From Planctomycetaceae bacterium (GTDB lineage Bacteria; Planctomycetota; Phycisphaerae; SM23-33), in the NCBI GenBank assembly GCA_021371965.1, contig JAJFVE010000141.1, positions 1 to 64,000 on the forward strand: a stretch of DNA of 64,000 nt, read 5' to 3'. How positions within the stretch are numbered: the first letter of the stretch is position 1; every line of letters begins with the position of its first letter. The notes under the pieces are model-generated. The model did not search any database, was not told the origin of the DNA, and worked only from the letters and a program-made list of their open reading frames with translations. The position numbers and the translations under genes are program-made. This document shows, in pieces, positions 26,134 through 35,700 of the stretch.

Positions 26134-26664
26134 GTGAGCAGCGAGAACAAATCTGATACGGTCCTGTCCGCGATCATGACGCGCCGCAGTATTCGCAAGT
26201 TTACCGGCGCCGCCGTCCCGCGCGGGGCGCTGGAGCAGATCGTCGCCGCCGGCGTCGAGGCGCCTTCCGGCTGCAACATGCAGTCCAGACAGTACATCAT
26301 CGTCGACGACGCGGCCGTGCTCGACCAGATCCGCCCCTGCAGCACCGCCTTGGCGTCCGCCCCGGCCGCCATCGTCCTGCTCACCGACGCCAAGTCCACG
26401 CCCTACGGCGAGTTCTGGGTCCAGGACGCCGCCGCGGCGATGGAAAACATGCTGCTGGCCGCCCACGCGCTGGGCTACGGCGCCGTCTGGATCGAAGGCG
26501 CCCTGCGCCGCAGCGAAGACCTGCTCCGCACCGCCCTGGCCGTGCCGCCCGAGCTGCGCATCTGGAGCATGCTCCCGGTAGGCACGCCCGCCGAAACCCC
26601 GCCGCGCCCGCCCAAACCCGCTGCGGGCGAAGTCACGCACTACAATCGCTTCGGCGGAAGATAG
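26134..26664 (+). CDS. Nitroreductase-family flavoprotein
   Basis: A 176-residue protein. The GTG at 26134 follows AAAGGAAGA, better placed than ATG 26119. The nitroreductase fold shows the FMN-phosphate motif RRSIRKF, then EAPSGCNMQSRQYIIVDD, and a mid-domain AAAMENMLLAAHALGYGAVWI. The family uses FMN and NAD(P)H to reduce nitro, quinone or similar groups. The substrate cannot be read from sequence. A GAC/GAG-rich low-complexity tract follows the stop. Confidence 0.88.
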   Translation: MSSENKSDTVLSAIMTRRSIRKFTGAAVPRGALEQIVAAGVEAPSGCNMQSRQYIIVDDAAVLDQIRPCSTALASAPAAIVLLTDAKSTPYGEFWVQDAAAAMENMLLAAHALGYGAVWIEGALRRSEDLLRTALAVPPELRIWSMLPVGTPAETPPRPPKPAAGEVTHYNRFGGR

Positions 26665-26712
26665 AAGAAGAAACCGACGACGAGGACGAGGACGACGACG
26701 AGCACGAAGAGC
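26665..26712. repeat. GAC/GAG low-complexity tract
   Basis: A 35-base purine-rich run of GAC, GAG and CAC triplets (about 26676-26710) lies 10 bases past the nitroreductase stop. It is simple-sequence DNA, not coding on the visible evidence. Similar short-period intergenic tracts of other units occur through the window. Confidence 0.5.
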
Positions 26713-26845
26713 CCCGCAATATCCGATCGCGCCGCGTTAGCGGTCGAGCTTGCTCGACGCGGTTGTTTCCCCGATTGTGGTTTTGCGGTACATGCGGAAT
26801 CGCCCACGGTATGATTACGCGAGCGGTCTAACTCGGAGCATGGGG

Positions 26846-28636
26846 ATGGAATACGCGCGAACTCCGCTGATCATGGCAAGCTTGATGATGTGTCTATGGG
26901 GATGCGGTCCGGAGGCGCCGAAGCGAGTCCTGCCCCCGTCAAGCGCCACACAGCCTGCAACCGAGCTTTCCCGAAACGCCCGCGCCCTCAAGGCTCTGGA
27001 TCAGAAGATACAGACGTTCAGTTTCAAAGAGACTGATTTCAAGGACGTGATCCAGTTCCTCCGCGACAGCACCGGACTGAACATCTACGTGCGATGGGAC
27101 GAACTCGCCAAAGCTGGCATGGGACGGGGATCGACCGTAACTCTTTCTGAAGAGAACAAAACAGCCCGGCAATGCCTTGAACTGACCCTGGCACGAGCAA
27201 CGCAAATCGGCAAGCCGCTTGCCTACAGGATCGCCGATGGAATAATCATTGTTTCAACTCATGCCGACGCCGAGAAGACGGCGGCAATAATAGAGTCGCA
27301 CCCAACTGTCGCGAAGGATACTCCTCGCAACACCTTTGCCTGCGGGAGAATGCAGGAACATGTTAGAGAACTAAGATTCGACGAATGTGAACTACATGAT
27401 ATCCTGATTTTCTTTTCGGACGTGACAGGCACGAGCCTGTTCGTCGACTGGCCTGCCCTGGCCGAGGCTGGCGTAGACAGAACAATGCCGGTCACGTTGT
27501 TCGTGAAGGATATTTCATGCCATGCGAGTTTGTCGCTTGCCCTGCGGCAATCTACGGATGGAAGGATCTCCAACTACTGTATTGCGGACGGCGTCATAAT
27601 CATCTCTACTCAAAAACGAGCCGAAGAAATCGCTCGCCGCCTCAATTCTCCGCCGCCTGTACAACACCCATCGTGTTCGTTGCCGCTATGCGTCTTCGCC
27701 AGCCAGGTTGACCCGAATCAGCTTACTCAATTCATTTCACGGAACGCCGGCGTTGTGGTCCGGCCCCATTCCGTGAAAGAACAAAAGCCATCGCCGTCGG
27801 CACAGATGATTTTGAGAGAAGCGCCGGCAATAACTGGCTTGCGGCTCGCTCAGTTCGACAAAATGTCTCTTGCCGAAGAAAGAAAGCTGGTCACTGTTGA
27901 AGACGTGCGACTTGGCAATACCTACGGCAAACCTGCATCGGGGTTGTCGTTGTCGCGCGACGCGGCGGCTCGGGCGCGATTGTACGGGGCCATGCCGGGC
28001 ATATACCTGGAAGGCCACATCTTCTGGTGCGCGGCCAGCGAATTGGGGCGACTGGCCTCCGTTGACGTTTACCTCAACGAAAAGACACTATCCGAGGCTG
28101 GTGTCGATAGTAGGAGGAATCTGGACACCCTCGAAATAGATCGATGCCCTTTCAGCGAGGCTTTCGAGAAGCTCTTCAGGACTACAAAAACGTCTCGTCC
28201 TCTTACATATACAATTGCCGATGGCGTGATGCTCATTGCTCCAGCAGAAGAGGCCCAGCGTTTGAAGAAGTTGATTGAATCTCCTCCCAAGCCGGCAAGG
28301 TCTGGCGAAGAAGAACTTTGTCGGCGTCTTCGGCAAGCGACCGTAATAGAAGACGCAAGTACCGCAAACAAGAAGGAGATTTCGATCAGTTACTATGATC
28401 CACTGGACGTCGTGGCACAGGATCTATCCAAGAGCAGCGGCGTAAACATTCGCGTGGATACGGAAAGCCTGCAAAAAGCCAAATTGAAAACGAATGAATG
28501 CACTGTCACGCTCTTCATAACAAACGCCTCCCTGCACACGGTCTTGACGTTGATCCTCGATAGCGCTGGACATGGCACGGGGTTAACATACCGAATCGAC
28601 AACGGGCAAATAGTGATTTACGTGCCCGGTCGGTGA
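26846..28636 (+). CDS. Lipoprotein of four STN-like repeats, lower-GC copy
   Basis: About 596 residues from ATG 26846 (GGAG 7 bases upstream); an in-frame ATG six bases earlier is possible. A lipoprotein signal ends in MMCLWGC. A PSSATQPATE linker leads to four repeats of about 110 residues, each with the pattern hydrophobic-DVIxFLRDxTGxNIYVxWDxL...VTL...LxYRIADGIIIVST. This is the STN/secretin N-domain type fold. The third repeat is diverged. Base composition is clearly lower in GC than the paralogue that follows, and codon use differs. The TGA overlaps a GTG of the next frame. Function unknown; a peptidoglycan or outer-membrane assembly role is a guess. Confidence 0.65.
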   Translation: MEYARTPLIMASLMMCLWGCGPEAPKRVLPPSSATQPATELSRNARALKALDQKIQTFSFKETDFKDVIQFLRDSTGLNIYVRWDELAKAGMGRGSTVTLSEENKTARQCLELTLARATQIGKPLAYRIADGIIIVSTHADAEKTAAIIESHPTVAKDTPRNTFACGRMQEHVRELRFDECELHDILIFFSDVTGTSLFVDWPALAEAGVDRTMPVTLFVKDISCHASLSLALRQSTDGRISNYCIADGVIIISTQKRAEEIARRLNSPPPVQHPSCSLPLCVFASQVDPNQLTQFISRNAGVVVRPHSVKEQKPSPSAQMILREAPAITGLRLAQFDKMSLAEERKLVTVEDVRLGNTYGKPASGLSLSRDAAARARLYGAMPGIYLEGHIFWCAASELGRLASVDVYLNEKTLSEAGVDSRRNLDTLEIDRCPFSEAFEKLFRTTKTSRPLTYTIADGVMLIAPAEEAQRLKKLIESPPKPARSGEEELCRRLRQATVIEDASTANKKEISISYYDPLDVVAQDLSKSSGVNIRVDTESLQKAKLKTNECTVTLFITNASLHTVLTLILDSAGHGTGLTYRIDNGQIVIYVPGR

Positions 28637-28659
28637 AGGCTTCGGGAAAGGAATGGATC

Positions 28660-30135
28660 ATGCGACGGATTGGATTGATTGCGGCATGTGCACTGATCTG
28701 GGCGGGCGTTGCGGCTGGGGCCGCGCCGGCGAATGAAGCGGCGGTGCGGACTCGGTTGGCTGTGGTGCTGCCTCAGGTGGATTTTGACGAGGCGGCGCTG
28801 GCGGATGCGGTGGCGTTTCTGGCGCAGGCGGCGGACGTCGAGATCAGCGTCGATTGGAAGTCGCTGACGGCCGCCGAGGTGCTGCGATCTACGCCGGTGA
28901 CGCTGCATCTCAAGAACGTCACCATCGCGCAGGCGCTGCGGCTGGTGCTGGCGGCGGCCGCGGGGCCGGGGGAAGTCGAGTACGTCGTGCACGGCACGAG
29001 CGTGGTGGTGGGCACGCCGGCGGCGCTGCGGGCGCTGCCGCCGGTGTCGACCACGCGCCCCAGCGAGGCGGCGGCCACACAACCGGTGGCCGCCGGTGCC
29101 GGCGAGCAGGACCAGGCGGTCCTCAAGAAGCTGCAGGCCAGCCTGCCGGTCTTGACCTTCGACCGGTTCAAGCTCATCGACGCCATCGAGTTCTTCCGCA
29201 CCACGGCCGCGGTGAACGTCTTCGTCGACTGGCGGTCGCTCAAGAAGGCCGGTGCCACGGGCGAGACGCTCATCACGCTGCAGCGGCGCGACACGACGGT
29301 GGCGGCGGGGCTGTCGATGACCCTGGCCGAGGCGGCGGCCGGCAAGCTCGCCTACGGCGTCAGCGGCGGGGTGGTGGTGATCACGACCGCGGACCTGCTG
29401 GGGCCGCTGAGCCAGGACCTGCAGCATCGCCCGCGCCTGCAGGCCAAAGCGGACTTCGCGGCCGCCCGCGCCCTGACGGCGCTGGTGCCTTCGATGAACC
29501 TGCCCGAGGCGCGCCTCGGGACGCTGATGGAGTTTTTTCGCAAGACCAGCGCCGCCAACATGTACGTGGACTGGCGCGGCCTGAAGAAGGCCGGCATCAC
29601 GCCCGATACGGTCGTGAGCATCAAGCTCGACAACGTTCCGGTGCGCGCGGCGATGGTGCTGGCGCTGTCGGCGGCCGCTCCGGCCGGGGCGACGACGTAC
29701 GACATTGCCGCCGGCGTGGTGGTGGTGTCGGCGCCAGCCGAGGCGGCGGCCATCGCGTCGCGCCTGCAGACGGGGCCCGAGCGGACCGCAACGCCGGCCG
29801 ACCGAGCGGTGGTCGAAAAGCTCGGGGCGATGTTTCCGGAGTTCATCTTCAACAGGAGCGAGCTGCAGGCGGTGACGATCTTCCTGCGCGAGTCTACGGG
29901 CGCGAACATCTTCGTGGACTGGCGGGCATTGCGGCGGATGGAGATTTCGCGAGCGGCCCCGGTGAGCCTGCAGTTGCGCGACGTGCCCAACCGCATCGCG
30001 CTGCGGCTGGCGCTGATCGAGGCCGCCCCGCCCGGTGCGCTGGACTACGCCGTCAAAGATGGCCTGATCTACATCGCCCCGCCGGATGTGCTCAAGAAAC
30101 TTACGCCGCAAACCAGACCGGCCAAGGCGCCGTAA
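28660..30135 (+). CDS. Secreted protein of four STN-like repeats, high-GC copy
   Basis: A 491-residue protein from ATG 28660 (GGAAAGGA 8 bases upstream). A Sec signal peptide ends in VAAGAAPA. Four tandem repeats of about 110 residues each carry FFRxTxAxNxxVDWRxLKKAG and a closing GVVVV(S/T)... strand. The STN-like fold is the same as in the gene before it. An ATRPSEAAATQP linker separates the first two repeats. It ends in TRPAKAP. The pair is an obvious paralogous tandem. A 9-nt-period repeat follows the stop (30152-30180). Function unknown. Confidence 0.7.
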   Translation: MRRIGLIAACALIWAGVAAGAAPANEAAVRTRLAVVLPQVDFDEAALADAVAFLAQAADVEISVDWKSLTAAEVLRSTPVTLHLKNVTIAQALRLVLAAAAGPGEVEYVVHGTSVVVGTPAALRALPPVSTTRPSEAAATQPVAAGAGEQDQAVLKKLQASLPVLTFDRFKLIDAIEFFRTTAAVNVFVDWRSLKKAGATGETLITLQRRDTTVAAGLSMTLAEAAAGKLAYGVSGGVVVITTADLLGPLSQDLQHRPRLQAKADFAAARALTALVPSMNLPEARLGTLMEFFRKTSAANMYVDWRGLKKAGITPDTVVSIKLDNVPVRAAMVLALSAAAPAGATTYDIAAGVVVVSAPAEAAAIASRLQTGPERTATPADRAVVEKLGAMFPEFIFNRSELQAVTIFLRESTGANIFVDWRALRRMEISRAAPVSLQLRDVPNRIALRLALIEAAPPGALDYAVKDGLIYIAPPDVLKKLTPQTRPAKAP

Positions 30136-30151
30136 CAACAGAAACAACATT

Positions 30152-30180
30152 GCCACAAAGGGCACAAAGAACACGAAGGA
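30152..30180 (+). repeat. Short-period CACAAAG repeat after a stop codon
   Basis: Three 9-base units (GCCACAAAG, GGCACAAAG and AACACGAAG) plus two bases lie 16 bases past the TAA of the STN-repeat gene, in its sense direction. Same family as the copies at 20049, 36379, 40269, 46487/46608 and 49745, with the variable dinucleotide being AA, AA, GA here. Confidence 0.7.
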
Positions 30181-30271
30181 TGACGGGCAAAGGCTGTGCC
30201 ACCGCGGCAGCATCTTGACAATCCCACGCAACCGCCGCTAGGCTCCTCTGCGCCGTAAGAGGAGCCGGTAC

Positions 30272-31357
30272 ATGCAGGAAAAGCTTCCAGTGGCGGTGAT
30301 CGGGATGGGCGGGTTCGGGCGAATCATGCTCGAGGCCCTGCAGGCCGGCGATCTGACGCAGATCGTCGGCCTGGCCGATCGTGATCCGCTGACGGCAGAA
30401 CGCGCCGGCAAGCAGTACCGCGTGCCGGCCTTCACCGACAACCGCCGCCTTCTGGCCGAGGCCCGTCCGCGGGCGGTGTACCTGGCCGTGCCACCGGCGG
30501 CGGCTGTCGAAATCGTCATGGCCTGCGCCGAGCGCGGGATCCATGTCTGGAAGGAACTGCCTCTGGCCCGCAGTCTCAGCGAAGCGCACGTGCTGGTCGA
30601 GCGGATGAGCGCCGCCAAGCTCAAGTTCGCCGTCGGCACGCAATGGCGCTTCCGCACGAGCTACCGCCGGGCCGCGCAGGTCCGCAGCCGCCTGGGGCAG
30701 GTGTTCCTGGCGCGCACGCATTACCTGTTCAACTGGGGCCCGGACCTGGGCTGGCGCGGCGATCGGGCGACGGCCGGCGGCGGGGCGCTGCTCGAACTGG
30801 GATACCACTGCGTCGACCTGCTGACTTGGATGCTGGGCTTGCCCGAGGAAGTCTTCTGCCGCTGCGCCGGGGGCAACCGCCCCAACGGCCCGCGCTACGC
30901 CGATCAGCCGCGCCCGGTGTACGACACCGACGACACGGCCGCCACCGTCCTGCAATATGCCAACGGCTGCATGGCCAGTGTCGTCACGACGCGCTCGTCG
31001 GGCCCGGTGAGCGAGGAGCTTTCCGTGCACGGGCGCGAGGGCTCGCTCAAGGCCGACAGCCAGACCTGCCTGCTGCGCGACCCGGACGGCAACGTGCTCA
31101 ACAGCGTTGTCGACCAGTCGCCGCCGATGGAGCTCTTCCGCCGCCAGGTGGAGGCCTTCGCCCGCGCCGTCATCACCGACGCGCCCAAGTACCAGTGCTC
31201 GGCGTGGGAGAACCTGCTCAACCAGGCCGTGCTTGACGTGATGTACCTCTCCGACCGTACGTGCCAGCCCGAAAGCCCCGCCCGCCTGATGGCCACCTGC
31301 GGGCTGACCGTCGAGCGATGCCTGAGCTGCCGCCCGCTGGAGAACGCCCCCGACTGA
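30272..31357 (+). CDS. Gfo/Idh/MocA-family oxidoreductase
   Basis: A 361-residue NAD(P)-dependent oxidoreductase. The N-terminal Rossmann fold shows VAVIGMGGFGRIM (GxGxxG), LADRDP, and VYLAVPPAA followed by HVWKELPLARS, the position of the EKP motif, with Leu in place of Pro. The C-terminal alpha/beta domain is of the Gfo type, with LLELGYHCVDLLTWMLG as the usual substrate-site region. The family oxidises or reduces sugars, inositols or related compounds. No partner sugar genes flank it directly; a URO-D family gene converges on it. Confidence 0.9.
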   Translation: MQEKLPVAVIGMGGFGRIMLEALQAGDLTQIVGLADRDPLTAERAGKQYRVPAFTDNRRLLAEARPRAVYLAVPPAAAVEIVMACAERGIHVWKELPLARSLSEAHVLVERMSAAKLKFAVGTQWRFRTSYRRAAQVRSRLGQVFLARTHYLFNWGPDLGWRGDRATAGGGALLELGYHCVDLLTWMLGLPEEVFCRCAGGNRPNGPRYADQPRPVYDTDDTAATVLQYANGCMASVVTTRSSGPVSEELSVHGREGSLKADSQTCLLRDPDGNVLNSVVDQSPPMELFRRQVEAFARAVITDAPKYQCSAWENLLNQAVLDVMYLSDRTCQPESPARLMATCGLTVERCLSCRPLENAPD

Positions 31358-31372
31358 TCCGGCCGGGCCACG

Positions 31373-32443
31373 TTATCTGTAACTGCCGATGTCTTTGACC
31401 AGGGCGATGATCTTGCTCATCGTGTCGAAGGAGACGTGGTGGGGGATGCTGTGGTCGCTGCCGAAGATGTAGCCGCCGTTTTTCTTCAGCTCGGGCAGCT
31501 TGGCGCGAAGCTCGGCTTCGGCGGCCTCGAAGCTCTCCCAGTTGCGCACGTCGAAGCCGCCCTGCATCGTCAGGCGGTCGCCGAAGCGGCGCTTGGTGCC
31601 CAGGATGTCCATGCCGGCCTTGACTTCAAAGGGGTTGAGCCCGTCCAGGCCCAGCTCGACCAGCTCGGGGACGATCTCCATGATGTTGCCGCAGGAATGC
31701 ATTTGCGCCACGATGCCGTGGCTGTGCGCCCAGTCGATGGTCCGCTGCTGGTAGGGGCGCACGATCTCGCGCCACATGGTCTTGGAAAAGAGCATCCCGT
31801 TGCGGTAGCCCATGTCGTCGTACCACTGCAGCTCGTCGAAGTGGTAGCCTTCCTGCCAGGCCATCTCCATCAGCTCCAGGCCCAGGTCGCACAGGGTGTC
31901 GAGCATGTCCTTGACCCACTCGGGGTTGTCGGCCATGCCGTAGAGGACGTTTTCCGTGCCGACCATGCGGGCGTTGACGATGTCGTAGCCGAACCAGCAC
32001 GAGCCGACGATCCAGGCGCCGTCTTTGCGCCACTGGGGGAAGGCGGTCTTGATCCAGTCCCAGGGCATGCGGTCGCGCGTGGGGGTGAGGCGCTTTTTTG
32101 CCTGCGCCCACGTGTCGGGGTCGTGAATGGCGAACTCCATGTCCAGCGGCGTGGAGGTGGTGGGCTTGAAGTTCTTCTTGGTGATGCCCCAGGCGTCGCG
32201 CTCGATGATGTAGCTGTCGGTCTCTTCGATCACCACGCGCTCGAAGCGAGGGCTGGTGTCGCCGCCGAAGGCCACGACGTTGTCGAGGTCAAAATGCTCG
32301 CGCCAGCCCTTGCCGGCAGGCAGGCCTTCCTTCTGCCATCGCAGGATGGTCGACTCCCAGGGGTGGTCGACGATCGGCACGCGGTCGCCTTCCTGGTGGG
32401 CGTAAACTCGTTTGAAACGCTCGTGAGTGGTCAGATTCTTCAT
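31373..32443 (-). CDS. Uroporphyrinogen decarboxylase-family (MtaA-like) protein
   Basis: A 356-residue protein of the URO-D/MtaA superfamily, a TIM barrel. The zinc-binding motif HSCGN (HxCG) is present in AQMHSCGNIMEIVPEL, as in corrinoid methyltransferases, not haem-synthesis HemE. The N-terminus (HERFKRVYAHQEGDRVPIVD) and the FGSDHSIPHHVSFD ending fit the MtaA-type. In Planctomycetes such stand-alone proteins are common; substrate and partner corrinoid protein are not evident here. It converges with the Gfo/Idh gene, 15 bases apart. Confidence 0.8.
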   Translation of the reverse strand: MKNLTTHERFKRVYAHQEGDRVPIVDHPWESTILRWQKEGLPAGKGWREHFDLDNVVAFGGDTSPRFERVVIEETDSYIIERDAWGITKKNFKPTTSTPLDMEFAIHDPDTWAQAKKRLTPTRDRMPWDWIKTAFPQWRKDGAWIVGSCWFGYDIVNARMVGTENVLYGMADNPEWVKDMLDTLCDLGLELMEMAWQEGYHFDELQWYDDMGYRNGMLFSKTMWREIVRPYQQRTIDWAHSHGIVAQMHSCGNIMEIVPELVELGLDGLNPFEVKAGMDILGTKRRFGDRLTMQGGFDVRNWESFEAAEAELRAKLPELKKNGGYIFGSDHSIPHHVSFDTMSKIIALVKDIGSYR

Positions 32444-32628
32444 AGGCGGGCAGTGTAGCGAGGGCGAATGGAAGATACAATCGCCTGCCGGGCGGGGGTG
32501 GCGGAAATCTCAAGCCCAAGCGACAAAACCCGAACAAACTCCAAAGAACAGCATCAAGACCGGCAAACAGCCGATAAGCCTTTTGAAATCTGCCGGGTTG
32601 TGATTTGGAATTTCCAGGCGCAGGCCCG

Positions 32629-32657
32629 TTGCCTGCGATGAATTTCCATCGTATAAT
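32629..32657 (+). promoter_or_regulatory. Sigma-70 type promoter for secDF
   Basis: TTGCCT (32629-32634) and a perfect TATAAT (32652-32657) are 17 bp apart. The start would be near 32664, leaving a leader of about 90 bases. It contains a near-perfect 9-bp stem around 32706-32728 just before the ribosome-binding region, possibly an attenuator-like hairpin. The gap 32444-32754 holds no other gene. Confidence 0.65.
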
Positions 32658-32754
32658 CCTTGAACTTTTCCCAGCTTAACAGGCTACTAAATAACCTCAA
32701 GCGCCTCCGCTGCCGCTCCGGCGGCGGGGCACGAAAGGCTTTTGGAAAGAACAG

Positions 32755-35700
32755 ATGAACAGCAAGAATCTTCCGCTGATGTTTGTCATCGTGCTGGTGG
32801 CCGCCGCAATCTCGCTGTGGTCCATCTTTTACGGCGAAGGCGTTCGCCTGGGCATCGACCTGCGCGGCGGTTACAAGCTGACGTATGAGATCTATGCCAA
32901 GGAAGGCGACCCGTCGAACCTGTCCGAGCGGGTGATTTCATTGCTCAAGCAGCGCGTCGACAAGCGCGGGCTGGCCGGCATCGAGTGGCGCCCCCTGGGC
33001 AAGTCGCGATTTGAAGTCCGCATGCCCACCGGGCGCGAGGAATCCACAGCCGCCCGGCAGCAGTACACCGAGGCCCTCAAGACCCTCGAGGCCGGGAACA
33101 TCCAGCGCAGCGAGCTTGTTCGGCTTTTCAACGCCGCGCCCGAGCAGCGCGATCCGCAGATCGCCAAGCTGGCTGGCGGCAACGACGCGTTGGCCCAGAA
33201 GCTGCGCGAGCTGGTCGTCGCTAACGATGCCGCGACGACGGCCAGGCGGCGCCTCGACAGCGCCGCCGATGCCGGCGCCCGTCAGCGACTTTCTGACGAA
33301 TACAACGTGGCGCAGAACCGCGTCGAGGCGTTGACCGAGAAGGTCATGGCCTCGAACATCCGCATGGGGCGCATCGAGCAGGTGCTGCAGAACTACGTCT
33401 CCCCGCGAGAGAGCGACGAAGGCGCCAGCAGCAAGAGCGAACTGGACGCCCGGCAGAAGAACTTCACCCGGGGCGTGGAAGAGCTCAAGAAGCAGTACCC
33501 CCTGCGGGCCGACCAGATCGAAGCGGTCGTGGCGTCCTACAAGCAGTGGCACAACGTGCGCCGCTTCCTGGAAGATCCCAGCGACCTGAAGCGCCTCATC
33601 GCCAAGACCGGCGTGCTCGAGTTCCGCATCGCCCCCTTCGACGCGCGGCACCTGCCGCCCAACGAGGGGCTGACGGCCGACGTCAGCGAGGCGGAAGTCA
33701 AGCAGCTCAAGCAGCAGTTGGCCACGGAAGGGCCCGACGCCGGCCGCAAACGCGGCGACCGCTGGCAGTGGTTCCGCACGCACGGGGGCGAGAAGGAATT
33801 CAGCGGCCTGATCACCGGCAACGACGAGTCGGGCCTGCGGTACGTGCTGCTGGCGGGCAACTCGCCCAACGACACGCTGCTGCACGGCGCGGCGGGCACC
33901 GAAAGCGACTGGCAGTTGAACAGCGCGCGCCTGGGCTATGACCAGATGGGCAAGCCGGCGGTCAACTTCACCTTCGACCCGCGCGGGGCGCAGAAGTTCG
34001 CCGTGCTGACCGGCCAGCACCACAAGAAGCTCATGGCGATCCTGCTCGACGACGAGGTGTATTCGGCGCCGAGGATTCAGGCCACCATCAGCGACAATGG
34101 GCAGATCACCGGCAACTTCACTCAGCAGGACGTCGACGACCTGGTGCGCACGTTGGACGCCGGTTCGCTTCCGGCCCGGGTCAACCCCGAGCCCGTCAGT
34201 GAGAGCATGTTCGCCCCGTCCATCGGCAAGGTCAACGCCGACATGGGCAAGGAAGCCGGCATCTGGGGCCTGGTCATCGTGGCGGTCTTCATCCTGGTGT
34301 ACTACCTGCGCGGCGGTCTTATTGCCGACTTGGCGCTGGTGCTCAACATGGTCTTCCTGCTGGGGGCGATGAGCCTCATGCGGGCGTACCTGACGCTGCC
34401 GGGCATCGCCGGCGTGATCCTGACCATCGGCATGGCCATCGACGCCAACGTGCTGATCTTCGAGCGCCTGCGCGAGGAGCAGGAGAAGGGCCAGCCCATC
34501 CGCACGGCGTTGAAGAACGCCTACAGCCGCGCCTTCAGCGCGATCTTCGACTCGAACATCACCACGCTGCTGACGTGTTTGATCCTGGGGTGGGTGGGCA
34601 CGGAAGAGGTGCGCGGGTTCGCCATCACGCTGGGGCTGGGCATTGTCATCAGCATGTTCACGGCCTTGGTCGTGACGCGCTGGGTGTTCCAGGCCCTGCT
34701 GGATCTGCGGCTGATGACCAAGCCGCTGCGTTTCCTGCATTTCTTCGGCATGCCCAGGATCGACTGGATGTCCAAGCGGTACGCCTTCTGGGGCCTGTCG
34801 GGGACCTTCATCGTCATCGGCATCATCTCGCTGATCGGCGAGGGCAAGGACCTGCTGGGCATCGAGTTGGCGGCCGGCACCGAAGCGCAGGTCACGTTCC
34901 GCGACGACGCGCTGCCCCAGGGGCAACTGCTCAACGACGACCTGGTGCGCGAGATGTTCAAGGACGCCGTGGTGAAGCTCGGCAAGTCGTCGGCGACGCA
35001 GGCGGCAGGGACCGGGGCCGGCGAGTTTGACCGGCTGCTCAACGCCACGGCGATCATGACCATCGTGCCCAACCACGTCAGCACGTTCCTGGCCGATCAC
35101 AACCTGCCCCAGGACAAGCCCGTGTCGCTGGCCCAGTGGGACAAGAGCGGCCTGAACCCGGCGATGTTCAAGAAGCTCGACGCCAACGGCGACGACTCGC
35201 TGACGTCAAAGGAACTTGAGCGCCTGCCGCAAACGACCTACCGCATCTCGACGACCGAGACGCGGCTCAAGCCCATTCGCGAGGCGGTCGAGGCCGCCTT
35301 CGGCGATTCCATCATCACCCGCAAGAGCCTCAAGACCCAGCGGGTCCGCGGCCAGGCCGCCCCGACGATCAACGTCCCGATTGCGGCTGAGGGCTTCACG
35401 CGCATCACGCCGGCGCTGGCCAACCAGGCGGCGCCGGAGTATCGCGGGCGGCTGCTGGACTATGTCGATGGCGTGCTGTTTGTCGTCAAGCTCGACCCCC
35501 AGAGCCCGGCGATTACCGCCGCCGAACTGGCCGAACGCATCCGCAGCACGCGGGTCAATGCCGACCCGGCCTTGCAGTTCAACAACGTCGACGTGATCGG
35601 CCTGGTCGCCGGACCCAAGAACACCTTCCGCGAGTTCGCCGTGATGGTGCAACCGGCCGACGCCGATTCCGTCCGCGACAAGGCGGCCTGGGAAAGCTTC

